A stretch of 64,000 bases of DNA from Paenibacillus sp. PCH8 (lineage in GTDB: Bacteria; Bacillota; Bacilli; Paenibacillales; Paenibacillaceae), in contig NZ_PKQK01000009.1 in NCBI RefSeq assembly GCF_002968835.1, positions 24,596-88,595 of the forward strand, written 5' to 3'. Both the position numbers and the translations under genes were made by a program. Below, in pieces: positions 1 to 8,894 of the stretch. Position 1 is the first letter of the stretch, and each line of letters begins with the position of its first letter. The notes below the pieces were generated by a model. That model worked only from the letters and a program-made list of their open reading frames with translations. It had not been told where the DNA came from and did no database searches.

Positions 1-236
1 TCCACATTTGTCTCGACAATCTCTCCGCTCCGGGTCCTTACTTGTACAAGTTGACCCTGACGTTCTATGATTTCGCCGACTTCCTTCGTTGGAAACTTGG
101 GATCATCCTTCGTTAATACCAACACAACATCCCCGACCTTCGCATGATTGGAATCAGCGTCCTTCCAAGCGTATCGGTCCAGAAATATTTTCTCGCTAAG
201 TCCTTCCAACTTGTACGATCCTTCGTTCGATTTCAT
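1..236 (-). CDS. nrdJ: class II ribonucleotide reductase, N-terminal part (cut by window edge)
   Basis: Adenosylcobalamin-dependent ribonucleoside reductase, which makes deoxyribonucleotides without needing oxygen. Only about 78 codons are in the window and the catalytic cysteines lie outside it. The visible part carries the N-terminal segment I know from Bacillales NrdJ (LSEKIFLDRYAWKD, then VGDVVLVLTKDDPKFP). The ATG at 234-236 follows GGGGAGG by about 12 nt. Two NrdR-box-like sites lie 65-113 bp upstream, which fits control of a reductase gene. The family call rests on remembered sequence similarity. Confidence 0.8.
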   Translation of the reverse strand, partial: MKSNEGSYKLEGLSEKIFLDRYAWKDADSNHAKVGDVVLVLTKDDPKFPTKEVGEIIERQGQLVQVRTRSGEIVETNV

Positions 237-300
237 CGCTACGTTCAACCTCCCCGGAATAACAGCTACATTTTTCACTATACAAGTAAAATATGAATAA

Positions 301-349
301 ACACCACATATAGTGATATAAATTCAGTATATTACACCATATATTGATT
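301..349 (-). promoter_or_regulatory. two NrdR-box-like operators upstream of nrdJ
   Basis: ACACCACATATAGTGA (301-316) and ACACCATATATTGATT (334-349) both resemble the 16-bp NrdR box (acaCWATATWGtgt type). Their starts are 33 bp apart, close to three helical turns, as in known paired NrdR sites. NrdR represses ribonucleotide reductase genes when dATP is high. Seen: sequence and spacing. Inferred: binding. Confidence 0.65.
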
Positions 350-486
350 TCCCATGCGACTTTTATCATAGTTGTCTACATATCTTCCCACGCAAGGCCA
401 AGTTTTTTTGTGAATAAACTGTAGTTCACATTGGTTCAACTAAACTTTTTACACAAGAACGGAGAGGACAGAAATAACCTGAAGAA

Positions 487-628
487 GCGAAGCGTTCGCC
501 TAAAAGCTTTCTGAAAGAAAGCTGCATCGAAAGCATACGCTATCCCCGGATTTTCCTCTTAGGAGAAGGGAATCAAAAAAATCTGGGGATAACAGCGATC
601 GGAAGGTTATTCTGTCATCGGAGTGACA
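487..628. repeat. block of four consecutive hairpins, possible dispersed intergenic repeat
   Basis: Four inverted repeats follow one another: 487-499 (GCGAA/TTCGC), 505-523 (AGCTTTCT/AGAAAGCT, loop GAA), 541-591 (14-bp stem TATCCCCGGATTTT with one G-T pair) and 613-628 (TGTCA/TGACA). None is followed by a clear T-run, so this does not read as a simple terminator. The rest of the 237-737 gap holds only the NrdR boxes and no convincing ORF. It may be a structured RNA leader of yqhH or a repeat family member. Confidence 0.5.
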
Positions 629-737
629 AGTGTAAATATTCCTTATTTGAACCCACATAGTTATGAACTGACTCTCATTCGTCCATACTATTACCTACGA
701 ATAAAACGTCATCACGTATGGCAGGGGAGGAATCACC

Positions 738-907
738 ATGAACCGGAAAAACCCGCACCACATAAATCAGCCTGTAGCTGAACTTCCCGTTCCTTTGGAA
801 TTTGATCGGAGCTGGATCAATCAGTTGGAATCACGACTGGATAAAGGAGGTCCTTGGGGGATTACCGACTCTTTCAACTGGGCATTCAAGCCGAAGAGAC
901 CAATCTG
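738..907 (+). other. yqhH: N-terminal segment of the YqhH helicase in the preceding reading frame
   Basis: An ORF starts at ATG 738 after GGGGAGG (724-730) and encodes the N-terminus expected for YqhH (a FDRSWINQLESRLDKGGPWG segment). It then leaves the conserved sequence and stops at 905-907. The next frame continues exactly where this one fails (DYRLFQLGIQAEE). The break falls at a run of five G (856-860); a sixth G would join the two into one protein of about 586 residues. Possible reasons are a base-calling error, phase variation or a -1 ribosomal shift. Confidence 0.7.
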
Positions 908-2497
908 ATTCCTAATTTTGACGAGATCCAGTGTTTGAAGCATCTACAGGGCCTTACTCCGCTACCTCACCAGATGGACACTGCACGCAGAGTATTATTT
1001 GAAATGTCAGGCCGGGCCATTCTCGCCGATGAAGTGGGTCTTGGCAAAACCATTGAAGCCGGTCTCATTCTGAAAGAATATATGGTTCGTGGTCTCGTAT
1101 CCAAAGTGCTTATTCTCGTGCCTGCATCCCTTGTGCTGCAATGGGTGAGGGAATTAAATTCAAAATTTGGCATACCTGCCATCGCTCAGAAAAAGGCCTA
1201 TTCCTGGAAAAATGAAGTGGTTGTGGCTTCCATGGATACGGCTAAACGTGATCCACATAAAGATATGCTGCTGAATACCGATTACGACATGATCATTATT
1301 GACGAGGCTCACAAACTCAAAAACAAAAAAACAACTAACTATCAATTCATGCTGAAATTGCGCAAAAAGTATTGTCTGCTACTCACGGCTACACCTGTGC
1401 AGAACGACATGAGTGAGTTGTTCAATCTGATCAACCTGCTGAAGCCGGGCCAGCTGGGTCGTCAGGGTGATTTTGCGGCCAACTTTGTCGTCGACAAACG
1501 TGTTCCGAAAAATCAGGAGCAGCTCAAGAATGAGTTGTCCAAAGTCATGATCCGCAACCGACGCGGCGAAGGCCCCGTTCAATTTACCAAACGGAACGTC
1601 TCCAATATAAATCTGCAACTTTCGCCCGAAGAACAGGCGCTATACGATGGTGTGACTTCTTTTGTTAAGGATCAGTATCAGGAAGCTGGCGGCAATCTGA
1701 GCAGTATGCTATCTCTTGTCACCTTGCAGCGGGAAGTATGCAGCAGTCGGGATGCCGTGTTTGTTACGCTGGTTAATCTGTCGAAGAAACTTCCACTGGA
1801 CTCCCCTCTTCGCGACAAGATCTGGGAACTGGTTGCCCACATCAAAGCGATCAAGGAAAATACCAAAGCCGAGAAAACGATGGAACTGGTTCGGGACATG
1901 AATGAAAAAGTGATTATTTTCACCGAATACCGGGCAACGCAGGAATATCTGCTGAACTATTTCCGTAACAACGGACTTACGGCTGTACCCTATCGGGGCG
2001 GCATGAATCGGGGCAAAAAAGACTGGATGATGGACCTCTTCCGGGGGCGTGTACAAGCCATGATTGCAACCGAAGCAGGTGGCGAAGGCATTAATCTGCA
2101 ATTCTGTCATCACATGATTAACTTCGATCTGCCTTGGAACCCCATGCGGGTGGAGCAGCGGATCGGTCGGGTACATCGGCTGGGACAACAGAATGATGTG
2201 AATATTTTCAACCTTTCAACAACGGGAACCATTGAGGAACACATTCTGCATCTGTTGCATGAGAAGATCAATATGTTCGAGATGGTCATCGGTGGACTGG
2301 ATGTCATCCTGGAACGACTGGAGAAGAAAGAATCCATTGAGAAAAGTTTGTACAAAATTATACTGGAATCACAAAATGAAGAGGATATTCGCAGCAAAAT
2401 GGATTCACTTGGACAATCGCTGAGCTCTATACAGCGTGAAGTTGCGGATGAGGGGCCTCTGATTACGAGACTTGATCTCCACAAGGGAGGTAGCTGA
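854..2497 (+). CDS. yqhH: SNF2/DEAH-type helicase YqhH (main part; N-terminus lies in another frame)
   Basis: SNF2-family ATP-dependent helicase or translocase. Motifs in order: Walker A DEVGLGKT (residues 59-66 counted from TTG 854), DEAH (150-153), TATP (178-181), and near the C-terminus the motif V/VI block GGEGINLQ...QRIGRVHRLGQ. B. subtilis YqhH is of similar size and also sits beside yqhG. TTG 854 has GGAGG only 3 nt upstream, too close for a normal start, so the true start is probably ATG 738 with a frameshift at the G-run 856-860. It is followed after 2 nt by yqhG, so the two are almost certainly one operon. The in vivo role is not known to me. Confidence 0.88.
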   Translation: MGDYRLFQLGIQAEETNLIPNFDEIQCLKHLQGLTPLPHQMDTARRVLFEMSGRAILADEVGLGKTIEAGLILKEYMVRGLVSKVLILVPASLVLQWVRELNSKFGIPAIAQKKAYSWKNEVVVASMDTAKRDPHKDMLLNTDYDMIIIDEAHKLKNKKTTNYQFMLKLRKKYCLLLTATPVQNDMSELFNLINLLKPGQLGRQGDFAANFVVDKRVPKNQEQLKNELSKVMIRNRRGEGPVQFTKRNVSNINLQLSPEEQALYDGVTSFVKDQYQEAGGNLSSMLSLVTLQREVCSSRDAVFVTLVNLSKKLPLDSPLRDKIWELVAHIKAIKENTKAEKTMELVRDMNEKVIIFTEYRATQEYLLNYFRNNGLTAVPYRGGMNRGKKDWMMDLFRGRVQAMIATEAGGEGINLQFCHHMINFDLPWNPMRVEQRIGRVHRLGQQNDVNIFNLSTTGTIEEHILHLLHEKINMFEMVIGGLDVILERLEKKESIEKSLYKIILESQNEEDIRSKMDSLGQSLSSIQREVADEGPLITRLDLHKGGS

Positions 2498-2499
2498 TC

Positions 2500-3654
2500 A
2501 TGACCATGTCTTCTCATGAAGTGCAGGCTTATGTTCTCACCTATCTGGAAGCCCTCGATTGTCAGATCATGGAACGATCCCCTACCTATGTAACGGTCAA
2601 GCTCTCACCTGAAGCAGACAAAGCGCTGACCAACCGACCCTATTATTGGGGATTCGTGGAGCGAACCGGGGCGCCTGCAGAGACGATGTCGTTTACATTT
2701 GTTTTTGATCCGGATAGCTACCAACAAACCATTGAAGCTGCCGAAGCCAAAGCCGCACAAGCATCACCATCGGTTACACCTGACCCTGAACCACCCAAAG
2801 ATACCATTCTAGGCCGTTACTTCGGCATCACTCCATCCCTGCCACAGCTGGGACCGGGGCGAATATTGCGTGAGGACGTGGTATACGGTAGCCGCAGGTT
2901 ACAACAAATTTTTGGTGCAGCTCGTGAAGGCGGTGCCTTCGTGAACCTGTTCGAGCAGGCGGCCAAACGCCAATTGCGCGCTACAGCGCCTGCCGTGTAT
3001 GAGCCTTGGCTCGGTGTCTGTTTCAAGGTGGAATTTGCTTGTGATTTGAAACGGGAAGAACTACATTTTCTCGGCATCTCTCTTCGATCGGGTGAAATTA
3101 TGGAGAAATTCAGCACCAAGCTGAACCGACGGGATCTCAGTCCGCGGCTAGCGGAGAACATGCATGTGCAGGCGGCTAAAGTTTCGTTATCCGATGCGGG
3201 AGCTGCTTTGGAATCTCATTTGACCAACCGCTTGCTGGAACTCGATTATAGCTGGGCAGAGAAAGCCAAAGAGCGACTCGCCCTGGAGCTGGACGTGGTG
3301 GACACGTATTATGAAGCGGTACTTCGGGAAGATATGCCTGAAGTAGAATCAACGGGTAACTTAGCCTTAGACACGGAGAATGTCTATACGAATCACACGC
3401 CACCCGTACCATTGAAACCCGTTATTGGCATCTCCAACGCTAACCCCATTGGAGCAGATGTAGAACTGGCCGCGGAGGCAGCAGTACAGGCAGACCTTGA
3501 GACAGATTCCGAAGAAGAGAAAGCGAGACAAGCGGTAATGGACCGTGAAGCCATGAAACTGCAATACGAGACACGCCGTACCGAAATGATCTGGCAATAC
3601 GAACCCAAAGTGAAGGTCACAGCCATTAGCAGTGGCATGTTTCACTTACGATAG
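2500..3654 (+). CDS. yqhG: YqhG family protein
   Basis: Conserved Bacillales protein of unknown function, always near yqhH in the genomes I recall. Its first ~90 residues (cysteine near residue 20, then a TVKLSPEADKALTNRPYYW block) match B. subtilis YqhG. At 384 residues it is longer than the ~260-residue B. subtilis protein; the extra length is a C-terminal acidic and alanine-rich stretch (about residues 270-350). The start ATG follows AAGGGAGG, which overlaps the end of yqhH, so translation is probably coupled. No signal peptide or membrane segment is seen. Confidence 0.8.
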   Translation: MTMSSHEVQAYVLTYLEALDCQIMERSPTYVTVKLSPEADKALTNRPYYWGFVERTGAPAETMSFTFVFDPDSYQQTIEAAEAKAAQASPSVTPDPEPPKDTILGRYFGITPSLPQLGPGRILREDVVYGSRRLQQIFGAAREGGAFVNLFEQAAKRQLRATAPAVYEPWLGVCFKVEFACDLKREELHFLGISLRSGEIMEKFSTKLNRRDLSPRLAENMHVQAAKVSLSDAGAALESHLTNRLLELDYSWAEKAKERLALELDVVDTYYEAVLREDMPEVESTGNLALDTENVYTNHTPPVPLKPVIGISNANPIGADVELAAEAAVQADLETDSEEEKARQAVMDREAMKLQYETRRTEMIWQYEPKVKVTAISSGMFHLR

Positions 3655-3660
3655 ACGAAG

Positions 3661-3702
3661 ACACTACTTTTCCTGCAAATGCTGGCAAAAGTAGTGTTTA
3701 TT
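3661..3702 (+). terminator. intrinsic terminator after yqhH-yqhG
   Basis: Stem ACACTACTTTT (3661-3671) with AAAAGTAGTGT (3687-3697), followed by TTATT. It closes the yqhHG operon. Confidence 0.75.
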
Positions 3703-3807
3703 CATGATCAGCTACCCGACAGGTTGCAGCAACCTTTGCATAGCCTGTCCCCTAGAATGAAATATAGAAACGTTCCTGTAGCGGATAACAAAGAAGAAGG
3801 TGTTAAT

Positions 3808-4827
3808 ATGAAACGACTCTTTCACACGCAATGGAAGACTGTTCGGAGAACAACCTGTATGACCTTGGGCTTGCTCAGTTGTGCTGCCCTGCTCTCCTTC
3901 TGGTCTATTGCAAATGCTGAGAATAGAACATTCTCTTCACCAGTGCTTGCATCATCAACAGCGTATAGCCTCGAACATAATCAATTTCCGAATAACGAGA
4001 CAGCCCCTGTTACTGTGCAGCAGTTTGCACAACAACAAGCTGTTGCACTCGACTCAGCTAACCCGGAAGCACACTGGAAGAACGCCGAACTGGACTTTTA
4101 TCCTCTGGGTCCGGGCACACATAGCTGGCTTGTGCAAGCTGCATTTGAAGGGAAATCAATCGGATATATGATTATTACAGCCACACAACAGGGGCAATTA
4201 AAGCTGAGTGAGTATGGTCAGGGAGAACAATCACCCTATAATAATGAACTTCTCGGTCAGGCCCTGAAACGACAACATGTGAACCTTGCGGCGTTACTTT
4301 CTGGCAGAGGAGAGCTCCATCTTCGATATGCTCTTCCCCTGCTGGCTTACTGGAAAGTGGAACGACCGAATCATCTCGCACTTTATATTGATGCTACGAA
4401 CGGAGATTTGTTACCGTCAGAACTTCCGGAACTTCTGGAGACTGACTCTGTACCGTTCTCTTTAAGCATACGTAATTCATCCATTACTTCAGCCTCAGCT
4501 TCAGGTTTATCAGCCGAATCACTTCATCTGCGAACCGAATTCAATCCGGCTGACAATCTGTTATGGATTACATCCAAACCTGTTGCTGCCAACCGGGTAC
4601 AAGATGTGATACAACACAGTACGCATCGAGAGCTTGTTTTCTCAGCAAATGAACGTAATATCATATATGGTGGTCCTCTGCCAGTTAGCGGCTATCAGTT
4701 GTGGCACACAGATCATGGGAAAGAGTCCATTCCGTATGTGGCGATTGGCGGCAATACATCTGTTCAACGGTTTGTTCCTTTAAGTACCTTGCTGCAAGAT
4801 GGTCAATTTCACATCGTTAAGCCTTGA
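3808..4827 (+). CDS. secreted or membrane-anchored protein of unknown function
   Basis: 339 residues from ATG 3808, chosen because AAGAAGG lies 8 nt upstream and because a signal peptide begins there (KR-rich start, hydrophobic core of about 20 residues, then ANAEN). The frame is open further upstream to 3679, but that part overlaps the yqhG terminator and has no ribosome binding site. I recognise no domain or catalytic motif. The middle has a lysine, proline and aromatic mixture, perhaps a PepSY-like or beta-rich fold, but I cannot support that. It is flanked by terminators on both sides, so it is a single-gene transcript. Confidence 0.6.
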   Translation: MKRLFHTQWKTVRRTTCMTLGLLSCAALLSFWSIANAENRTFSSPVLASSTAYSLEHNQFPNNETAPVTVQQFAQQQAVALDSANPEAHWKNAELDFYPLGPGTHSWLVQAAFEGKSIGYMIITATQQGQLKLSEYGQGEQSPYNNELLGQALKRQHVNLAALLSGRGELHLRYALPLLAYWKVERPNHLALYIDATNGDLLPSELPELLETDSVPFSLSIRNSSITSASASGLSAESLHLRTEFNPADNLLWITSKPVAANRVQDVIQHSTHRELVFSANERNIIYGGPLPVSGYQLWHTDHGKESIPYVAIGGNTSVQRFVPLSTLLQDGQFHIVKP

Positions 4828-4883
4828 TCGATCAAAGGCTAAAACTCAGATCATATTCCTAAACAAAAACGTCCACAATAAAT

Positions 4884-4925
4884 AAGACGCCATCCCATAT
4901 TTCAAAGGGATTGCGTCTTTTGTGG
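4884..4925 (+). terminator. intrinsic terminator
   Basis: Stem AAGACGC...TCCC with GGGA...GCGTCTT (4884-4919), then TTTGTGGTTTTAT. It lies between two convergent genes and may serve both. Confidence 0.75.
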
Positions 4926-4954
4926 TTTTATATTAACGAGGTCCTCATTGGTTA

Positions 4955-5173
4955 TTACCTTTTATCCGAAGAACCCCGTTGATGAGACTGTGAATCCATT
5001 GCCTTTTCTTTTTTACCTACCCACAGGGATACAGCGAAAGGAATCATGCCGAACCACTTCATAGTCCACGGCTCTTTCCTTTTGGCGCGGTCTTTCCGCT
5101 CATCCTTCGGAGTATCGATGTAATGAACCACACGCTGCGTAATGTATCTAACCAATTCATCACTTTTGGCCAT
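4955..5173 (-). CDS. yqzE: YqzE family protein
   Basis: 72-residue protein matching the YqzE family: an N-terminal DELVRYITQRVVHYIDTP block, a basic middle, then a short hydrophobic segment with FGMIP. In B. subtilis yqzE lies by the comG competence operon near yqhG/yqhH; comG is not next to it here. The start ATG follows GAAGGAGG. Function unknown. Confidence 0.8.
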   Translation of the reverse strand: MAKSDELVRYITQRVVHYIDTPKDERKDRAKRKEPWTMKWFGMIPFAVSLWVGKKEKAMDSQSHQRGSSDKR

Positions 5174-5366
5174 AACCTCTGCCTCCTTCGCTCCTGCACT
5201 TTGCGGAGCTTACGATAGTTCTATTGTGTGCAGGATGTGCCATGGTTAAACATTTTTTATTGCAAAGAGTATGAAAACCATCAAAATGCACAGTCTAATG
5301 CCAAAGGTATCCATACAGTCATGAATCTGTATTCGGTACCCATTTGATGAAGGAGTGTGTATTCCC

Positions 5367-6146
5367 ATGTATAAGCTGTTAACCGCTTCGGTAGCCTTGC
5401 TGATTAGTTTCCATTGTCTCACCCCTCTGCCCCATGTCGCTCATGGTCAAGGAGCCTATCGTGCCGGATCTCCAAGTTCGGAGCATGCCATCCCATCACC
5501 GTTCCATCCGTCCATGATGCCGGTGACGGATGGAGATGCTTATCGCTCCAGTCATCATGCCTTTGCAGCCCCTGTTATCCTGCTCGATGTTGGCCATGGC
5601 GGTATTGATGGTGGAACAACTGCCCATGGTGTTCTGGAAAAGGACATCAACCTTGCCATCAGCCAAAAGGTGTATCTCCTGCTCCGCAGCAAAGGATATG
5701 CCGTCATCATCAACAGACTCGGTGATTATGCACTCAGTGATGAGAACCGGTGGCTGAACAGCCGCTCACGTCATCGCAGGGATCTTGCCCAGCGCAAAAG
5801 CCTAAGCGAAGAAGTGAGTACAGATATCGTTGTCAGCATCCATGCGAACTGGAGTCCCCGATCGACTACATACGGCCCGGTGGTACTTCACCAGAAGGAA
5901 GGCAGGAGCTATCTGTTGGCCCAATCTATTCAGGATGCCATGAACGACTTGTATGGTACTGGGCGCGGGGTCGTGTGGGGCAAGCCCTTCTATTTGTTGA
6001 ATTACGTGAAGCAGCCTGCTGTCATTGTCGAGACCGGATTTTTGAGCAATGCCGCAGATCGGGCTAGACTGAGTGATCCAGCAGAGCAAAAAAGAATGGC
6101 CCAATCCATTGCAAACGGCATTATTTATTATCTGTCGGTAGTGTAG
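5367..6146 (+). CDS. N-acetylmuramoyl-L-alanine amidase, CwlD-like
   Basis: Zinc amidase of the Amidase_3 family, cleaving the bond between muramic acid and the stem peptide in peptidoglycan. The zinc ligands and catalytic residues are visible: DVGHGG (first His), E in VLEKDINL, SIHAN (second His) and ETGFLSN (Glu). A signal peptide or anchor lies at the N-terminus (ATG 5367, GAAGGAG 11 nt upstream). The size is close to B. subtilis CwlD, which makes muramic delta-lactam in the spore cortex; that role is inferred only. Its 3' end overlaps the convergent deacetylase-like gene by 26 bp. Confidence 0.82.
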   Translation: MYKLLTASVALLISFHCLTPLPHVAHGQGAYRAGSPSSEHAIPSPFHPSMMPVTDGDAYRSSHHAFAAPVILLDVGHGGIDGGTTAHGVLEKDINLAISQKVYLLLRSKGYAVIINRLGDYALSDENRWLNSRSRHRRDLAQRKSLSEEVSTDIVVSIHANWSPRSTTYGPVVLHQKEGRSYLLAQSIQDAMNDLYGTGRGVVWGKPFYLLNYVKQPAVIVETGFLSNAADRARLSDPAEQKRMAQSIANGIIYYLSVV

Positions 6147-6984
6147 GAGCAGCATGCCAGTTCCACACTTCACGCACCAGATCACCAATACCTACGAACT
6201 CCACCTGATTCTGAAGACGAGTGGCCGATTCACGAACTACAGCAGATGTGTTTAACCCGGTATGGCCTACGTGACCTATTACAACACAATTATTTTTGTC
6301 GATTGCACGCTGAGTCGCCAGAACCATTTGCTTGCGAATGTGCTGCTTGGAGTTTTGATCATCCAGGAATATATCATTCCCTACAGGTGGCATATTTTTG
6401 GATATAGCCAGTTCTCCCACCACGGAGCGGAAGTTCGTACGGCTATCGACAAAAAAGAGTCCTCGCTCTTTGCATACATCGAGCACTATGGACATGATGC
6501 GCTTGTCGGATGTGATTTTGGAGCCCATATGATTGTTCATGCCAATTGCGTGGGGGACATCGTCAATCGCTTTCTCCACGCGTTCACGGACCTCTTTATC
6601 TGTAAGATTGGATGTAATTGCACCCGGTCCAAGCCACTCTGGCCTTCCTTTTTTGGGTTCCATAGGCATGTGCACAATCACATCCATCCCCTTTTCGTGT
6701 GCAGCATTCGCATCTTTTTGTGTTGTAGACAAGAAAGGCATCACCGCTACCGTCAGTTTGATTGGCATCGCCAGAATCTCTGCTGTTCCTTTCATGTCAT
6801 TCCCAACGTCATCAATGATAATCGCCAGCCTTTTATGATCGGATGGAGACTGTACATCTGAAATCAACTTCTCTTCCTGAACGCCTGAGGCAATCACTGT
6901 GGATAGTCCTCCAAAACCATAAACGCAAATGATGAACAAAAGCGTAATACCTCTTATTCCATAAATCCTGTTTTTTCTGCTCAT
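6121..6984 (-). CDS. divergent polysaccharide deacetylase family protein
   Basis: Secreted or anchored protein of the divergent polysaccharide deacetylase family (PF04748, YibQ-like). The family signature is clear: AIIIDDVGND, PFLSTTQKDANAAHEKGMDV, HMPMEP, and a late GMNNHMGS block. The N-terminus has a basic stretch and one hydrophobic segment. ATG 6984 is preferred over 6990 because GGGAGG then sits 9 nt upstream. The 3' end overlaps the amidase gene on the other strand by 26 bp. True enzyme activity for this family is not established; cell wall work fits the neighbour. Confidence 0.78.
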   Translation of the reverse strand: MSRKNRIYGIRGITLLFIICVYGFGGLSTVIASGVQEEKLISDVQSPSDHKRLAIIIDDVGNDMKGTAEILAMPIKLTVAVMPFLSTTQKDANAAHEKGMDVIVHMPMEPKKGRPEWLGPGAITSNLTDKEVRERVEKAIDDVPHAIGMNNHMGSKITSDKRIMSIVLDVCKERGLFFVDSRTNFRSVVGELAISKNMPPVGNDIFLDDQNSKQHIRKQMVLATQRAIDKNNCVVIGHVGHTGLNTSAVVRESATRLQNQVEFVGIGDLVREVWNWHAAPTLPTDNK

Positions 6985-7088
6985 TATCATTTTCCTCCCT
7001 CATTGCTGTTTCCTCATTGTTTGATAATGTAGGGAGTTATATGTAAGCAAAGGTCTGCCAGCGGTTAAAGAAATTTGGATAAATTCAA

Positions 7089-7113
7089 AAAACCTGCGTA
7101 TTTCGCAGGTTTT
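7089..7113 (-). terminator. intrinsic terminator of the Nif3-like gene
   Basis: AAAACCTGCG (7089-7098) pairs with CGCAGGTTTT (7104-7113); on the minus strand it is followed by a T-run. It lies just beyond the stop at 7155. Confidence 0.8.
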
Positions 7114-7154
7114 CTTCATAACTCATTATGATTGGTATGACTCACCCCTCCGGA

Positions 7155-7961
7155 TTATAGATAAAGGAAAGGCTCCTTCGCATCCATAAACTGTACAGGG
7201 ATATCACCAACAAGTGGCTGTAACCATTCAGCCATATGTTTCATTCCCCATTCTTCACTTCGCTCATGCCCCAACACCAGCATAGCCTTGTTCATTCCGA
7301 GCATCGTCGCATCGTTGACATAGGCGCACAGCGTCCACTCCGTAATTTCGCCACAAAGCATCACGTCAAGCTGCTGCTCCTTCATTAATTCCATCGGCAT
7401 GGACTCTTTTCCCAACCCAAGACTTCCACCCCCGACAAGAATCCCAATTCGGGAACAAGGCATATCCGGACGACCCACCAGTTGAATAACATCCATCCGA
7501 AGCTTCTGCTTCAGAAATTTCGCCAGTTCGCCCGTGGTTGTCGCTTCAATCTCATATATCCACGGAAATTCATATGGAACCTGATTCGTCTCCCAACCCA
7601 GTTCTTTAAGCAGACCTGTATAGATTCGATCCGGTTTGGCCATATGCATATAGTCGTGATATCTCCAAATAGCCATGCCGGTATTTTCTATTAGCTGTCG
7701 TTTGGCCTCGTAGACAGGGTCCTGTTGAATCCAGTCCTGTTGATCTGCTCCCGTATAGTAGGAAGGCTCGTGTGTAATAATAAGGTTGGCTCCGGCCGCA
7801 TATGCCTGCCGGATTACATCAACGGTAGCCATATAAGTCGTTACAATCCCTGTAACTACTGTACTTCCCTTTCCAGCGACAAGCACATCCCCTGTTGTAG
7901 GCAATCGATTATCCCCACAAGAGTCCTGCATCACCTGTTCCATCACTTGCTGTACATTCAT
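7155..7961 (-). CDS. Nif3-like dinuclear metal centre protein
   Basis: 268-residue protein of the NIF3/DUF34 family, which forms toroidal hexamers with two metal ions per subunit. Metal-ligand motifs are visible: ITHEP near residue 82, HDYMH near residue 121, and LGHERSEE close to the C-terminus. The cellular role of the family is not settled. ATG 7961 follows AAGGAGG by 8 nt and comes 28 nt after the ABC permease gene, so it is probably the last gene of that operon, which is unusual for Nif3. Confidence 0.82.
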   Translation of the reverse strand: MNVQQVMEQVMQDSCGDNRLPTTGDVLVAGKGSTVVTGIVTTYMATVDVIRQAYAAGANLIITHEPSYYTGADQQDWIQQDPVYEAKRQLIENTGMAIWRYHDYMHMAKPDRIYTGLLKELGWETNQVPYEFPWIYEIEATTTGELAKFLKQKLRMDVIQLVGRPDMPCSRIGILVGGGSLGLGKESMPMELMKEQQLDVMLCGEITEWTLCAYVNDATMLGMNKAMLVLGHERSEEWGMKHMAEWLQPLVGDIPVQFMDAKEPFLYL

Positions 7962-7989
7962 CGGTCTTCCTCCTTGGATCGTTTCTTCA

Positions 7990-8883
7990 TTAGCCTTTTA
8001 CCGCACCAACAATAATGCCCTTGGTCAAATATTTCTGTAAGAACGGGAAAACTAGAATGATTGGCAAGATACCGATAATCGCCATAGCCATACGTACCGC
8101 TGTACTCGGCAGCTCAACTGCATTAGCCCCCAGCAAAGTGCTGGCCTGGCTTGATTTCAAAAACTGAATATTGTTCATTAATCGAATGAGCATATTCTGG
8201 ATGCCATAGTATTGTGGTTTCGTAATAAAGTAAAGGGCATTGATCCAGTCATTCCAGTATGCAAGTCCCATGAACAAACCTACTGTCGCGAGCACCGGAA
8301 CAGAGAGTGGCAGCATCATTCGGTAGAAAATACGAAGCTCGGATGCACCATCCATCTGCGCTGACTCAATCAGATCGACAGGAATGTTGTTACTGTAGAA
8401 ATTACGAATCAGCAACACATAAAATCCATTTGTCAACAAATTGGGTATAATAAGCGCAGCAAAGGTATCCTTGATGTGAAAATATTTGGTCCACAAGATG
8501 TAGGACGGGACAATACCTCCACTGAACAGCATTGTAAAAAACACTACAAACGCAAGCAGGTTACGGTATTTGAAATCTTTGCGCGACATGGGATACGCCA
8601 GCATGCTTGTTATTAACAGCCCCATCCCAGTCCCGATCGTCGTCACCAGAAAAGACACACCATACGCTCTGATAAACGTTGATGCAGAGGACATCATATA
8701 TACATAAGCATCGAGACTAAACTTCTCCGGGAAAAAGCTGTATCCATTTCGAATTAAGGCCGACTCATCGGTAAAAGAAGCCACGAGAATCAGAACAAAC
8801 GGCAGAAATGCGAGCAACGTAAATATTCCCATGGCGATTCCGGAAAACACAACAAATATGCGTTCACCTTTAGTTCGAATCAC
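7990..8883 (-). CDS. carbohydrate ABC transporter permease (LplC/YtcP type)
   Basis: Inner membrane permease of a CUT1 sugar importer, with about six membrane segments. The EAA loop lies at about residues 180-205 (ESAQMDGASELRIFYRMMLP), where the ATPase docks. It starts with GTG at 8883 after AGGGGG. It lies 11 nt behind the other permease and pairs with it. No ATPase gene is nearby, as is usual in Paenibacillus, where one MsmX-like ATPase serves many importers. Confidence 0.88.
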   Translation of the reverse strand: MIRTKGERIFVVFSGIAMGIFTLLAFLPFVLILVASFTDESALIRNGYSFFPEKFSLDAYVYMMSSASTFIRAYGVSFLVTTIGTGMGLLITSMLAYPMSRKDFKYRNLLAFVVFFTMLFSGGIVPSYILWTKYFHIKDTFAALIIPNLLTNGFYVLLIRNFYSNNIPVDLIESAQMDGASELRIFYRMMLPLSVPVLATVGLFMGLAYWNDWINALYFITKPQYYGIQNMLIRLMNNIQFLKSSQASTLLGANAVELPSTAVRMAMAIIGILPIILVFPFLQKYLTKGIIVGAVKG

Positions 8884-8894
8884 GGTGTTTCCCC

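Noticed and set aside
3679..3807. Longer N-terminus for the secreted protein at 3808
   Set aside because: It begins inside the yqhG terminator and has no ribosome binding site, and a proper signal peptide starts at 3808.
4955..6984. comG competence operon expected near yqzE
   Set aside because: No pilin-like or secretion ATPase gene is present on either side.
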